Shown here one piece after another: positions 1-12,707 of a DNA stretch of 64,000 nt (its first letter is position 1; every line of letters starts with the position of its first letter). Both the position numbers and the translations under genes were made by a program. The stretch is taken from the NCBI GenBank assembly GCA_020740775.1, contig JAHEWK010000002.1:3720001-3784000 (forward strand), written 5' to 3'. The notes under the pieces were generated by a model, which ran no database searches, was not told where the DNA came from, and was given only the letters and a program-made list of their open reading frames with translations. This DNA is from Ilyonectria destructans (Eukaryota > Ascomycota > Sordariomycetes > Hypocreales > Nectriaceae).

Positions 1-1304
1 CGCGGCCAAGTTGACCCCAGCTTCGCAGCATGCCCAGTTTGTTGCCGCGCTCGTCCTCGTGGGCCTCGAAGCTGCTCAGCGCGTTCAGGCCGGTGACGAC
101 GGTGGCCGAAGTCATTGCGAGGCACGTCGCCGCCAGGTACAGACCACCGACGCTTGACACCTGGCTGAGGAGGACGAAGGATGCAAGACAAGCGAGGACA
201 CCAATGCGAACGGACAAGAGCGGCGGGAGACGGCGCGTGACACCACCCTGGAGGATAGATGCCACGAGGCCGACGTAGCCGAGCAATCTTCCGTTCTTCG
301 CTGAGGTGAAGGAGAATAGCTCGTACGTCATAAACGATAGCGAGCTCTCCATGCCGGAGAAGAAGAGCAAGAAGACAAAGTGGACCGCATTGAGAAGGAA
401 GTGAGAGTTGGTTCGCTCGATCTTCTTGGGTGCCACCTTCTTGACATTCTTCCCCTTTTGCTCCTTGCCCGTCATAGAGGGCAATGTCTCGGGGAGACAG
501 AAGTATAGGTAGACGGTCTCGACCACAATCAGCGCCAGGCTGAATCCAGCCGCCGTCGCAAATGGGTTGGCAGCCACGGTCGAGATGGTGCTAAGCCATG
601 CGCCCAGGCCAGGTCCGAAAGTGAAGGCAATCGAGAAGCACGCGCCAATCATGGCCATGGTTGCGCCGCGGTTGGACTCGTCCGAGATGTCACTCGCCAT
701 GGCCGTCGCGAGCTGGACGTTGCCCTCCGAGAGGCCGCCGACAACGCGGCTGGCGATGAAGGTTCGGAAGTCGACGGCGGCGACCCATAGCAGCACCGAG
801 AGGATGTTGCCGCACATGGAAGCCAGGAGAGCCTTGCGTCGGCCGTAGCGGTCGGAGAAGGCGCCGATGAGGGGGGAGGCAACGGCCTGGAGGAGTCTAT
901 CCGCGGATGACGCCGTTAGCAAGTCGCACGTGGGAGCGTGGACGCAGGGATGAACCTACGAGAAGATGGAGCCTAGAGCGCCGCCCAGCAGCACAATGTC
1001 ATGTCGCGAATCAATCGGACGGGAAAAGGCAGCCTTGTATCGGTGGAGGCCGCGGAGGACCGACTGCAGGAGCGTCGCGGGGCCATCGGCGTCGAGCTCG
1101 GGGCCTTCGTGGTCGCGGTAGAACTCGAGGAGCTTCGGGAACAGCGGGAGGATGAAGGTGAAGGAGATCTAGATTGGAGGTCGGTTAGAAGACGTGCGGG
1201 CTCGAGAATAGATGGTTGATTGAGTGTCCTACCAGGTCGAGGAGGAGGGAGATGGTGATGACACGGAGGACCTTCTTCCTCGCAGCCGGTTCGACGGACG
1301 TCAT
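1..1304 (-). CDS. MFS transporter, TetA/MFSD10-like (3' end beyond window)
   Basis: Multi-pass plasma- or organelle-membrane transporter of the major facilitator superfamily; substrate unknown. Three exons are visible: 1304-1233, 1168-960 and 896-1 and onward. All joins use GT-AG and keep frame. The protein starts MTSVEPAARKK, reads into a first membrane segment ending LLLDL, then ISFTFILPLFPKLLEF. After intron 2 comes the MFS loop 2-3 signature GAFSDRYGRRKA, followed by alternating hydrophobic segments and a basic central loop rich in Lys (GKEQKGKNVKK). The layout resembles eukaryotic MFSD10 and bacterial TetA-type exporters more than fungal sugar or drug DHA2 carriers; this is a family-level judgement. 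The last exon is still open at base 1, so the C-terminal few membrane segments are missing. The ATG at 1304 is the first in the spliced frame. Confidence 0.88.
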
Positions 1305-2501
1305 CGTGGGAGGTGAATGCGCCGAAGAGAGCAGGACAGACGAATGGAGCGCTACAAGGTCAAGAATAGAGCATGGGAAACGAGCGAACGGCGCGGTGGA
1401 AGAGATCGGAAACAGAGACGGAACTGAGAAGGAAGAAGACACGAGACGTCGTAGAAGTGGTGGAACGCGATCGTCAGATGGCCCTCCTGTCCTGATTTGA
1501 GGCGACGCTGGTTGGACGAAGAAATGGAGCCGCCGCCCTTTAGTGGTGGATGCCGCTGGTGGATGCCGCGGGCGGGTGTTTCGGGGCGCCCCTGTCCCTG
1601 TATTTTAGGGGTTTTAGGAGTTTTTGGCTCTATTACGTAGTAGGCCTCGGCGCTGGGGAGTCGGAAGGCTCCACTGCCGGGCTGCCGTGCTGTGCCGAGC
1701 CACTTGGATCGGGCGGGATTGGCCTGGGGCAGCTTCCTAAATCATCAATCGGATCTGAGCGTATCCGTAACTAGGGTCACATTGGCGTCATAGTCTTATG
1801 TGAGAGTGAGACTGCTGACTGCGGAGGAACGTGTGGAAAAGCGGCACTAAGAGAAAGGGAGATTGGACGAGCTTGGTTCACTTGTAAGAGTAAAGTTTAT
1901 TTTGTATTTAGAGTATGTTTGGTTTATTTGTTTGGTTTGGTTGTTGTTCGTTCGTTTGTTTCTTGAGATAATTTTGTTTTCGTGTGGTGCGTTCGTTTCG
2001 TGCCATCAGCTGGCAATGGACCCAGACCATCGGTAGGTATGGAGTATGTCATGATCATCAATAGATCCGACGGGTATTTCGTCAAGAATCCGACAAAGGA
2101 AAGCTGCCTGTGCGCCATCGTCGGCGGCGATGGGAGATTCGGTGTGGTTCCCGCCTCCATCCACAAAAACCTCATCCCCCTGAACACGAAGCTGCGTGCT
2201 GATGCCCAGCAGGACAAACTCCAGCGAGTCAATAAATCAGAAAAATGAAAGAAAGAAAAACAAGAAATAAGAAGCCTCTCCAGAGAAGAGACTAGGACAA
2301 AGTAAATGATAACAAAACAAGACTAAACACGCAAATCGTTGCCATTCGAGGCATACAGCGTCAACTCGTCAAATTCTCGTTCATCATGTGAGCTTGAAAA
2401 TCCGCCCATGTCGTACAATCGTTCCATCGCTAACAGAATGCAAAGTAAAGTCACGTGGAACCTACCAGTCATTGAATATTTATGACCTTTGTCGTTGTTG
2501 T
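1305..2501. other. Intergenic, no gene seen
   Basis: This lies upstream of the MFS gene and downstream of the P450 stop. It holds an AT- and GT-rich tract around 1885-1990 that would suit the promoter or UTR of the flanking genes. Short open frames on both strands show no family resemblance. Confidence 0.5.
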
Positions 2502-4443
2502 TCAGTAAGCCTCAAAGACGAAGCGGAGACCCTCGGATCCCTGTAGACTGTTAGCATCGTGCGTGGGAATCAGAGCCAGCCGAAAGGAACCAACCTTGTA
2601 GGGGATGGGGATAAAGTAATCCGCCGCCATTTCACAATCCCGAACCCGTGTTTCGTAAATGCTGAGATACCCAACATCTCCGTCTCTTACGTCTCCTTCG
2701 TCGCTGCCGAAAACGACGCCGCCGCTTCCCCACTGTCGAAACAGCTTGGCCAGCATCAAATAAATCTCAGCATGCGCGAGAGCCATGCCCAGGCAGACAC
2801 GAGTGCCAGCACAGAAGATTGTGAGATATTTCTCCAGGTGCTCGCCATCCTCGACCCAACGTTCGGGGTGGAATCCCTTGGCGTCGTAGAAGATGGAGTC
2901 GTCCATGACGGTCTGGTAGGGGCTCATGCCCACGACAGAGCCTGGAGGAAGATGCCACTCTTTGTCGTTGTCTCGGTCGTAATAGACGAGAGTCTCGTCT
3001 GGTGCAACACGAGCCAACCGACTGCTAGTCCCGATGCCAAGGCGCAGGGCTTCTTTAACAACCCCGCGAAGGTAAGGGAGGTTCTCTAGCTTCGCCAAGG
3101 GCACAACCTCGGTAGGGTCGGGAATGGCTTCAAAGAGTTCGTCGCGCAGCTTGCGCAAAGTAGATGGGCGGTTCAAAAGGTGGAACGTCGCCAGTGACAT
3201 GGCCCAGGATGTGGTCAGGGTTCCTCCTTGGACAAGGATCTGACCCTCCTGTGCGAGGCGTGACGGCGTCTTCTCCCGGGCGGGGAGTGTCTTCGATGAG
3301 AGCAGCTCATGGAAGATGGTAGGGTGGCTCCCGTCGAGCGTCCATTTATATGTGTTTTGCTGGGATTCGATGCTGTGGATTTGATCGAGGATATCGTTCT
3401 TCATCTTCAGGAACCCACCCCATCCTAACGTTTGGTCAGCACGGGTCGCTTGAACTTGTGTAGCTCCGAGTATCTTACCAGGTACGCATCGACTCGAGAT
3501 GGACTCGGGCAGAGCATTGACGAGTGTGAGCACCCAGTTGACGTGCTTGACCCACGGGCCCATGTGTGTGCCAATGAGAAGGTTATTGGTAACCTCGGCG
3601 CCAAAGTCCGACTCCTCGACTGCGACTTGTTAGTATGGCCGTTTTCGAGCGGGCCAGAGTGTTAACATACCCAAGTGATCGCTTCGAGCAAAAGCATACT
3701 CGTTGATTACATCTGCAAGTCATGTTAGTATTTGCATTGACCGAGGGATGCAATACTCCGTACCGTTAGTGTAAGCCGAAAAAGGGTACATGACGTCCAG
3801 AGGCTGGCCGTTCGACACACGAGCGTAGTTCCGAAATGAGTCCAAAAGAGCATCCCCTCGCTCCTCAATCACCGGCTGCAATTTGCGCACACTTTGAGTT
3901 GAGAAGAAAGGGTTCAGCGCACTTCGCCGCAACTTGTGGAGGTTGTGGTCGACGGTCGCAAGAGCACTCTCTGTTACATTGTCAGTCCCAGCTGAAAAAA
4001 TGTCCTGAGAAGAAGGTTGCTTACGAGGAGCACCGAACTGTTTGTTTGTTAGCCACGGTTCTGATCCATTGGAGTTTTGACGTCTGGCTTACCTGCTGAG
4101 TATAGAAACTCCACTTGTCTCGGCGACGGCCAGGTCCAGCGTAGAGCTCCGAGAAGAACTCGGGGTCTCCTACATGGACCTCCCAGGGGTTGATGCGAAC
4201 GATGGGGCCATATCGTTCGTGCATGTCGAGGATCTTGAAGGTGTATTGTCCCCCCAGGACAATGTCGTAGTAGAACTCATAGTATTGAGTTAGGGCCGCC
4301 AGCTTGGGGCCGGGGATATGGGCCAGCGGGCTGAGCCATAGCCGGGTGATGACCAGCTGGACGACATAGAGGACCCAGATGACTGCAAGCAGACATGCGG
4401 TCTGCTGCCACGAGAGGGCAGCGATGGTTTCCAGGAAAGCCAT
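2502..4443 (-). CDS. Cytochrome P450 monooxygenase (TRI4/CYP58-like)
   Basis: Haem-thiolate monooxygenase, probably ER-anchored by one N-terminal segment (residues about 9-33). It is followed by the proline hinge LAHIPGPK. Seven exons join in frame to 540 aa: 4443-4093, 4037-4025, 3970-3764, 3712-3671, 3619-3479, 3424-2595 and 2540-2502. Seen motifs are the K-helix EALR, the FHPERW segment, and the haem loop [10 protein letters not shown] with its axial Cys. The N-terminal third ([19 protein letters not shown], then YGPIVRIN) resembles the trichodiene oxygenase/CYP58 group of Sordariomycetes; substrate is not inferable. The second coding exon is only 13 nt. The last intron (2594-2541, 54 nt) is in frame and would read through if retained, but CTAAC and CTACAG mark it as an intron. 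No terpene synthase or other biosynthetic partner is visible nearby, so a cluster role is unsupported. Confidence 0.92.
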
Positions 4444-7400
4444 GATGGTGTTAGTAACCGATCATGAGCAACTGGCCCTTGCAGGGCGGCGTTGTCATTA
4501 AAGAGGTGGAGAGCAAGAAAGGTGAGGAGGTGCCGGAGGGGCCATCAGCTCGCCCGGTGAAGGCCTATGACTTTGATTGGGACACGACCAGCAGACTCCA
4601 GAGAGTAGGCCTCGTGAGTTGGAGGGAGATGCGCAGGCAGCGCCGGTTTTGTAGTGCGTCTGGGCCACGCATTGCGCGCCCCTCCAGCTTGAAGTCGAAG
4701 TCGCTCATGGGCCAGAACGAGACGGCGGACGCAGCGGATGCGGGCCGCGTGGAGACATGCTCTGGCGGTGAACGATGATTTGAGACCAGGGAGCAAAGGG
4801 CGGCCAGCTGTCACCGCAAGTGCTGCGCTGTTCGTTGGGTGAAGACGCCTCCACGCCGCAGTAGCGGAGTCCGGCCTAGTCGACATCGTCGTGGAGGAGC
4901 CGTCGAGCCAATGGGTAGGCCAGCCGGAGCCGGGGCCGGTCCATGGTGGGCGAGACCATTGGGTCGCTAACGTGCGCGCAGCCTTCAGGGACAGAGTTTT
5001 GTCTGAGGCTGGGTTGCCGGGGGCTAGAGACGTGGTTCGCTTGATTAGGGACTGGTCGACTGGAAGAGTCGGGGAGCGGACGAGGTTGGTGGGCCGTGGG
5101 TTGCAGCACTTGCTGGAAGAGGCTGGCGGTTTGTGGAGAGAAGAGGCAAAACGGCCCTTTGCGAGAGTGGATTGTTGTTGTAGCGGAGGCGGTAAGAACA
5201 ACCATGCCGCGAAACTGCCAGGTACGCAGGTACACAGGCACGCAGCCAAACAGGGGACCGCATCTGCCCTGAGCCGCCCAAACAGGGAATCTGGTCGCTT
5301 GAACGGGTTGTGATGCGACAGCTGCCTCGTGGGTGCGGATGGGCCACAGGTTTGCCATGGTGTGCTGACAGCTCTGGGCATCCCAGCAGCCCTCACCGGC
5401 ACCAAGCTGTGGGTGGAGTCGTGTTGCACTTCACTCGGCGCTATGCTTTATTTAGACCCAAACTTGGTCAAAAGGAGCCTAGGATTCCTCGGGTACCTGT
5501 AATGCACGCAAACTTCGCCCGCGCTCTTGTACCGCTCAGCGGTCCGGGTGGTGCTAATGATTCCCCGGAGGGGGGAGAGGAGGGGAAAGCTCACTTACAC
5601 ATGACATTTTCAAGCCTCAAGAAACAACGAGAGCAGTGTATAGGATGAGGGGAGGTGCCCAAATCCATCCCATTATAATGGCCCCTATCAATATCAGCCT
5701 TAACACCTCCTAGCATCTCAAACACACCGCTTTCACCCAATTGCTACCTCTATCTTTACCAGGCGCCAGCGTCAAGGTTCCGGCGTCAGCAGGGTATCAA
5801 TCGCAGCCGCCATCCCGCGCGTGCATCCGGGATATCTTCTCTCTGCGTGTCTGTGCAGCTGAGGCTACGCTGCAAATAGGGACTACGTCCTGCAACCTGC
5901 CCATGATGCCTCCCAGCCGCCCTGCCTGTTTGAGCATGGGCGGGCGCGTGGGGAGAGATTGGATGCGAACCGCAGTGATACGACTCACCCAAGCACATCA
6001 GCCCATTGCTGGAGCCATTCGCTGACGCGCACACCGCACACGAGCAGCGCTGCTACGGGAACCGGAGATGCCCAGTCCTTCACAACAAAGAGTCGTCAAA
6101 TAGACTATTTCTGCTTGGTGGTAGCGAGTCGCGATGATGATTGCTTCTCCTCTGTGGACGACGTGGACCGTCGGTGAGGCGTCGTCGTGTGATGGCCATT
6201 ATCCTGCTCTAGTCAGCCAAAACATGTCACCACACCACGCCACTGCCCCATGTGGACAGCTCTCGATGTTGGAGAGAGCTATTTCTGTAAATGATGGCCC
6301 GCGTATACATTGTAATGCTCAGTGAGGTATGAGAGGGACATGGCCAATTCGTCACGGGACAGCAGCAGGTTGCCGTCTAACGTACCCCGACCTCAACCTT
6401 GCACATAAGAGGGCGGTGGTAGATGGCCGCCATCGCTCTCGTCTTGGCATCTCGACCGCCCCGACACATGGGACGTGCTTCGTTCAACCACGCACGGCAG
6501 ATATCGATAAGACGGGATCTCCAAATCTGACCGTGGACCATCATGAGCCATTTTCTCTCATCGTCCTTATCCACCGCAAAAGATGGCGCAAGGCTGGAGA
6601 GGGTCCGGAATCCCCAACTGGGCCAACGGGTCTGCCCGTCCGCGATGCAGTCTTCCCCACCCCCACTCCCAAATCTGGGGTAGGTCCCGTAAATATAAAG
6701 CTTCTCAGATCCAGAGCTCGTCCTGCTGCCCTCCATCATCTCTTTTCCTGACGGAGGATCTGCTATCTTCAATCCTCTTTTGGAAGCTTCCTCCATTTTC
6801 CCGTCGTTTCAGCTCCTTCAACCCCTCATCATACGCGTCACGTCGCTAGCCGTCTCGGACCGTTAGCCGTTGCCATCAAAGGTTCCCGCCTCCCGATCAG
6901 AGTTGACCGAGGCTGTTATCAAGTGAACATCTGATTCTCGGAATCCGGCACGATGATCCCGAACTCTTCCAATTTAAGTGAATTAACATGCTTGCTGGTA
7001 TTAAATGCCTCTGTCTCTGGGAATTGATCGACAGCCTTGCGACTCCCCGCACCATCCCAAGCACCCAATGCTGAAAGAGCAGTCTCCTTCCGCCCCTCAA
7101 GCTGAATTCTCTTCCTTTTCTCTCGCTTTACCCACACTTGATCTTCATCTTCATTTTCCTTTTGTCGATCGTCGTCATCCAAATCGTCATTATCGTTCCA
7201 CTTGTCCTTCATATCCTTCAGCTGGCTTGTGCACTACCCCAGGACTGTTATCTCATTGGAATCCACGCCCAGCTCAATGACGCAGCTAGCCTCGTGCCCC
7301 GGATTTTTCATTAGCCTCCACGAGAACTCGACGGATACGCCCCACAACTCGGCCGCATCGATCGCGAAGCGCAGTCTGGAGTAGAAAGCTCGGGAGAGCA

Positions 7401-10400
7401 GTCTGGCGCTCCCGCGTCGCTAGCCTTCGTCTCTATCCCAGTCCTCCAGCTGGTCCCACATCAGGTCCCCACCAACCCAGAAGACTGGTTCACGCTGCAA
7501 ACCGCTAATGTACGACGCACCTCGCGTGTTCGTCTGCGAGCCCAACGTCTCTCGGTCTCGATATGGGCCCCGTTTCGGGCCGTTAGGTTGGGAATCGATC
7601 TACAAACACGTCACGATCGAATGGCCCTACTCGACAAGACCATGGGTCTTGGCAACGGGCACCGCCTGAATTTCATGAAATGATCTCGGAAAGCATGTCT
7701 TTTCAGTGATTATTATCCTCCCAAGTCCGGGAGGGGCTCATGTGTATGGTCGATTCTATGCGCGTGAGCGCTTGCCCTCCCGTGGTATTCAAGTGAATAT
7801 CTCCAAGATTGAGGGCCCCGTCTATTTTTCCCATCCAGCCTGGCCGAGGCCAAAAAGCAAAACTCCCCAACACCTCGGTAACCCCTTTCATTTTTAATCG
7901 GCGGTCGAGATCATTGCTCGGTCGGTGTGCTGTGCATCCGAGTGATTGCTGTGTGAAACTTGGAAAGTCAGCCCACGCCCAAGGGTAATATTGCAGGAAC
8001 GCGCCGGGGTACACACCTGTTCAACACGGCTCGTGAACGTATCGCAGACCAGGAAATTCGAAGAAGCAAGCTCTATGGCCGACAGGTAATCTTCTTTCCG
8101 GGCTTGGGCGGTTTGGGTGCATTGGGCTTTATCACGCCAGTGGTGTCGTAAGGTCCGCGGGCCATGCTTCTGTGTTGCCGGTGGTGGGCGGCGCGAGGGC
8201 TTCGTTGATCAGGGAAGTGACGGAGGTGTCAGAGGTGTCAGAGGTATGGATCGAGGATGGTGGCAGGACGCGAAGAGGGCGAAGCAGCAAAGATAAAGAG
8301 CGACTGAATGCCAGAGACAGGGACAGCAAATTTTCGGTAACCTAAGGGGTTTTTTTGTGAAGACGAAAAACGAAGACAGAGTTGCTTGTCTTAAATTTTT
8401 GGGAGGTGCCCCGTGAAATAATTTTAAGGCTGTCCGCACGCACGCTCGCGTGGCTTTTTAGCTACTAACCTACTGATGTTGCGGTCTATGGCGGTCAGCG
8501 CCCACCCCTGATATCTGACCTAGGTATGGTATCCAAGCCCCCCTGTACTTGTTTTTTACTGTGCTAGGATCGGCAGGGGTGGGCGAGGTTCTGTTAGCTT
8601 TGTTGTCGGATGGTGAGCTGGACGGGATCTCAACCTGGGATGTTGAGGAGCCGTGGTTGCATGGCACTTGTTTTCATCGTCGCCGCCTGACTTGTGTGGA
8701 CGGACGGGAGCGAGCGGCGGTAGCCGATTCCCCAACGGCGCGGCAAATGTCAAAGGCGACGGCCAGCAGCGGTTTGAAGGTGATTCTGGGCCAAGGTGAG
8801 CGAGTTGGAGCGGCCATGGAGGGCCGGTGACGAGTGGGTGACGGGCCGGGGCATCATTGATCAGGGGGTGTGTTAGCCGGGGGGAGAAGAGATTCCAGTT
8901 ATTCCACGGATTCCAGGGATTCGCTGGATGTGGGGGTCCCAAGGATCGGCTGGCCCTGGGACTGCGCTGGTCGTCAGGGGATCCCTTTCCAAGCTCGATT
9001 CTAGAAGAGACGCCCTGCGTAAGAGCTGCGCGAGGATGGGGTGGCGTCGCGTTGGGACCTGGAACGGTGAGCCCGAACTGGCGGCGGTGACATATCTCGG
9101 TGTGAGTGGACGGATTCTTGTGACGAGTCAACCCGCGCTCGGTCATGGGCAGAGACAAGATGGCCTAGAATGGATGAGCACAAGGAGGCCAAAGCAAAAT
9201 GAGCCGCGCCAGAGATGAGAGAAGGGCGATCAAAAGCAACCAAGCATCCAAGCAACCAAGCCACCGACATGGCATCCGCAAGCGCTCGTCATCCCATGTC
9301 ATACCACCACTGGCAGCACTGGCAACACATTTTACTTCTTGCCCTGTAACTAACTTCGTAGTCGGCTGCACGGGGCCGTCACACACGACGGCGCCCCAGC
9401 CCGTCGGTGACGTTGCCCACACGGCACGCGGGACTGGCTGACCAGAGCCGCATCCCTGGACGATTTGACGGACGGATGGTGAATAACTACTACCTAAGAG
9501 GACACCTCTGCCATGTACGAATACGCTCCGCTCCGGCTGTCATAGCTCTATTTCTCCTTCCGCCTTTTCGGGATCCGCCAGCTCTCTCAGAAAGGGCCGT
9601 CTTCCGCACCAGCCCACGGCCGTCCAACGTCTCATTTCCCAGACCACGTTATTCAGCCCTTGGGTCCCCCCCTCCCCCTCCAGGGCCTCCCAGGGGAATG
9701 CCCATCTTCAGTCCCCCGTCCCGGGTCTGTCAGAGCCAACTGGTGGGAACGACGTCGTCCGCTTCCACCACTCGCCGCACGCTAACTCTGATACTTTCAC
9801 CTGCGCCGCGGGCCCCGTGCTCTGCCGATCTTGCGGATGCCGGTCGATGGATGTCTGGATGATTGATGATTGATATCCGCGAGTGGATGGGTGGGGACGG
9901 CCGAGCCCCTGCCGCGGCGTCTCGTCTCGTTGGGCGGGTGACCAGAAGAAAAATGGGCATCGAAATCGAAAACCAATCTTGGCTTTTCTTTTCCTGCCGG
10001 GGACCTGTCGGGACACCGCTGTACCACCGTGTCAGAGGTTAAGAGCCGGTGAGACGGGGAAAGGGGGAAGGGGTCGTGACTGTGGCTTTCTGTTGCAGCC
10101 GATGCAAGATGTTGGGGACGCGCCCAAAGGAGAATTTTTGCTCCATGAAGGGATGGACCATGCATCTTCAGCCACGCGCCCGCCGGCCAACGACGACACT
10201 GCACGCACGTTGAAAGCCACATGGACATGGGCCCAGCACGATGCCGTCGATACGAGCCACCTATTTCAAGGCGAGCTTGTTTGAAGTGTTTGAAGGAGTC
10301 CTGTCACCAGCCAGAGGCCAATCGGAGCCTGTTCCACGGGGGCGGTCCTTGGCCCGACTGAGCCCTGAGGGAAGCCCCTTGAGCCCACCTACAGCCGAAA

Positions 10401-12707
10401 TGTCAAATCAACCGCGGAGCACGTTACGAGCCGTCTTGCCTCCGCAAACCCCTGTCCCGCCACGGATGGTGCCCAGGGTGCGTCTCCAACAACACACGGC
10501 ACGTTGTTCTTTTCGCGGGGCGCGGCAGCTGACAAGACAAGCCCGTCCGTGCAAGTGCCGGACACTATACAATTCCGCTTCCACGATGCGCTTGTGGGAC
10601 GAGTTGTCCATGTGCCACCGCGCAGAGGCCAGCCACCGCGCTCACTCCCTCGCGCCTCTGGCTGTGTCGCCTCGCCGCTCAATCCCCCGGGCGCAGGGGT
10701 CTAGTTCCCCGTGTTGTGGGGCGGGAACAGAACCGTGGCTCCGGTGCCGAGACCAGTGGCGGGGATGACGGGCCTAGCGGAGGAGCCCGTCGCCGGGGGG
10801 GCGGGTCGTGTGGCCTTGACCATGCTAATCCTTATTAGCGGCTTGTGAGAATTGGAAGTTTGATAACGACCTCGGCCAAGATCCATCAAGGCGGCCAACA
10901 TCTGGCAAGGGCCGATGACATGGTAAGTGACAGGCGGGCCAAAGGAACCCATTCTCAAAGACAGCATGTTGATCTCAAGTGACCGTGATCGTGACCGCAC
11001 TATTGATGAGAGATGAATAGACCCATCAGCAGGGGCCAAATCTTAATGTCATAAACCCGCGCCGCTCCGTTGGATCCGAGAGATTCAGCCTTAGCCAAGA
11101 AGGTTCTACCACGGAACTTGGAAAGTTCCGCGCCTGAACACAGCGCATAGACGCATAGACTCGTCAAGTCGGAGATTATTCGTATGTCTAGACGACAAAC
11201 AGACTAACAACAGTGGAAACCATCCGCCATACTTTGTATATTAGTGGCTGAAGACCACGCGTACAATGGCAGGGGAACATGTCAACGGCAAGCACTTCTT
11301 GTCTAGGGACCGCCAAGGGCATTGACGATCGACGGTTGGGGACATCCCTACCATGGGAATACTTCATTCTGGATGGATTGGCGACCCTGAACACTCTTGG
11401 CGACCCGACGATCAATATTTTGTCGGATTTGCCAGTCTAGACCGCCTCGTGGTGTGTGTGTAACAAGGGAACAAGCCGATTTGACATGTTGCTCTGCATA
11501 ATCTCCACTCTCTACAAAGTCGTTACCGTTCTCTAGCCCGTTCTATGTCGGCAAGCGGGTAACATTTCTTCCATGCCACTCAGCGGGCGTCAATCCTCAG
11601 CTGGAAAAGAGTTGCCGCACAGTTACAGCCATCCGGATTCGACCTCACCGTCCGTCGGGACTATATGGAGTTTAGCAGCAACAATTAAGTTCGATAATTC
11701 ACATTGAGCTGTTGCTAGTACGCCTGACTACACTTTGGTTTGACAGTCCAAAAGCCAATCATCTTGCAAAAGGGGCATACCCAGCAGAATTCAATGAGAA
11801 GGCGTCTATTCCACTAGATTGCATGAGTCAGGTTTTTACCAGGTCTACTGTAGCGGTCTGGTGCAACGCTCACCGCCGGTGTGGTTGATGCTAGTGACGC
11901 AGGCCCACTGGGTGCTTTGTTACACGTAGCCAACGACGATAGGATTGCTCCGTATTCTCTATCAAAGTACCAAGCTAGGGCAGGTCGCGGTACACAAGCT
12001 GGAACTTCTGGAAGAATATGTGACAGGGTATCCGTACACTAGCATGTGCCGGGACTCGGTAAAAACTGTGGACGGGATGGACCCGCAACTAGCAGGCAAA
12101 TCCATGCCATGCAGGAACCTGACACGGCAGCATGTAAAGCTGAGGCCCTCAAGTTGGCGCGTTGGGCTTGTTTTCTTCATACGTGTAAGAAAAGTAAAAA
12201 TCTAGGGATGACTCGTAGTAACTCTTGTCGCTAAAATTGGCACTTGTCCAAGTTGTAAGGCACAGCTATGATGGAGCAGTAAATTGCCAACTGTCAGTTT
12301 GTTCTAGATGCATCTAACTTGAGGTCTCCAGAAAATTAATGCTTGTCTGTGTTAAGACCACATGGCCGGCTCTCTCTTACAAAAGAAGGCGCCCTATCTC
12401 CTAAAACCCAACATCAAAACAAGGGGAGATATTATATTAGGCATCTACAGAATTCGGGGGAGTTCGAGTGACTTGCACGAGTTGTGGTGGTCTAGGGTAC
12501 GCAATGTGGAGGACAGTTTCGTACACTGTAGAGAGAACAGTGCATTTGATCAAATTTGAGTAAGGAGACACCAACAGCACAGTGCCAATATGGAGCAAAC
12601 AATTGGTAAGCAAGTTGCCTTCGCACAAATGCAATTATCTCAACCAAGACATCGCCATCCACAAGGGAAAATTTACCACTTAGACTTTTGACATCTCGTC
12701 ACACAAA
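4444..12707. other. Long gene-poor interval
   Basis: About 8.3 kb without a convincing gene. Open frames of up to 294 codons occur (for example minus strand near 4545-5429), but they are rich in Pro, Ser, Arg and His, lack introns with branch sites, and overlap other frames of similar size. A TATA-like TATAAA near 6694-6700, followed by a CT-rich tract, could be a promoter and leader of a non-coding or unrecognised transcript. The stretch could hold regulatory DNA for the P450 or for Yae1. Confidence 0.45.

Noticed and set aside
2502..4443. P450 as part of a trichothecene-type gene cluster
   Set aside because: Only sequence flavour of the P450 suggests it; no terpene synthase, acyltransferase or cluster regulator is present within the window.
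4545..5429. 294-codon minus-strand frame upstream of the P450
   Set aside because: Pro/Ser/Arg/His-rich, no domain, overlapped by several other frames of similar length on both strands.
6919..7212. Acidic and basic 97-codon frame on the minus strand
   Set aside because: It is the complement of a CT-rich leader-like tract, which yields Lys/Glu/Asp codons by composition alone; the upstream context shows no gene.
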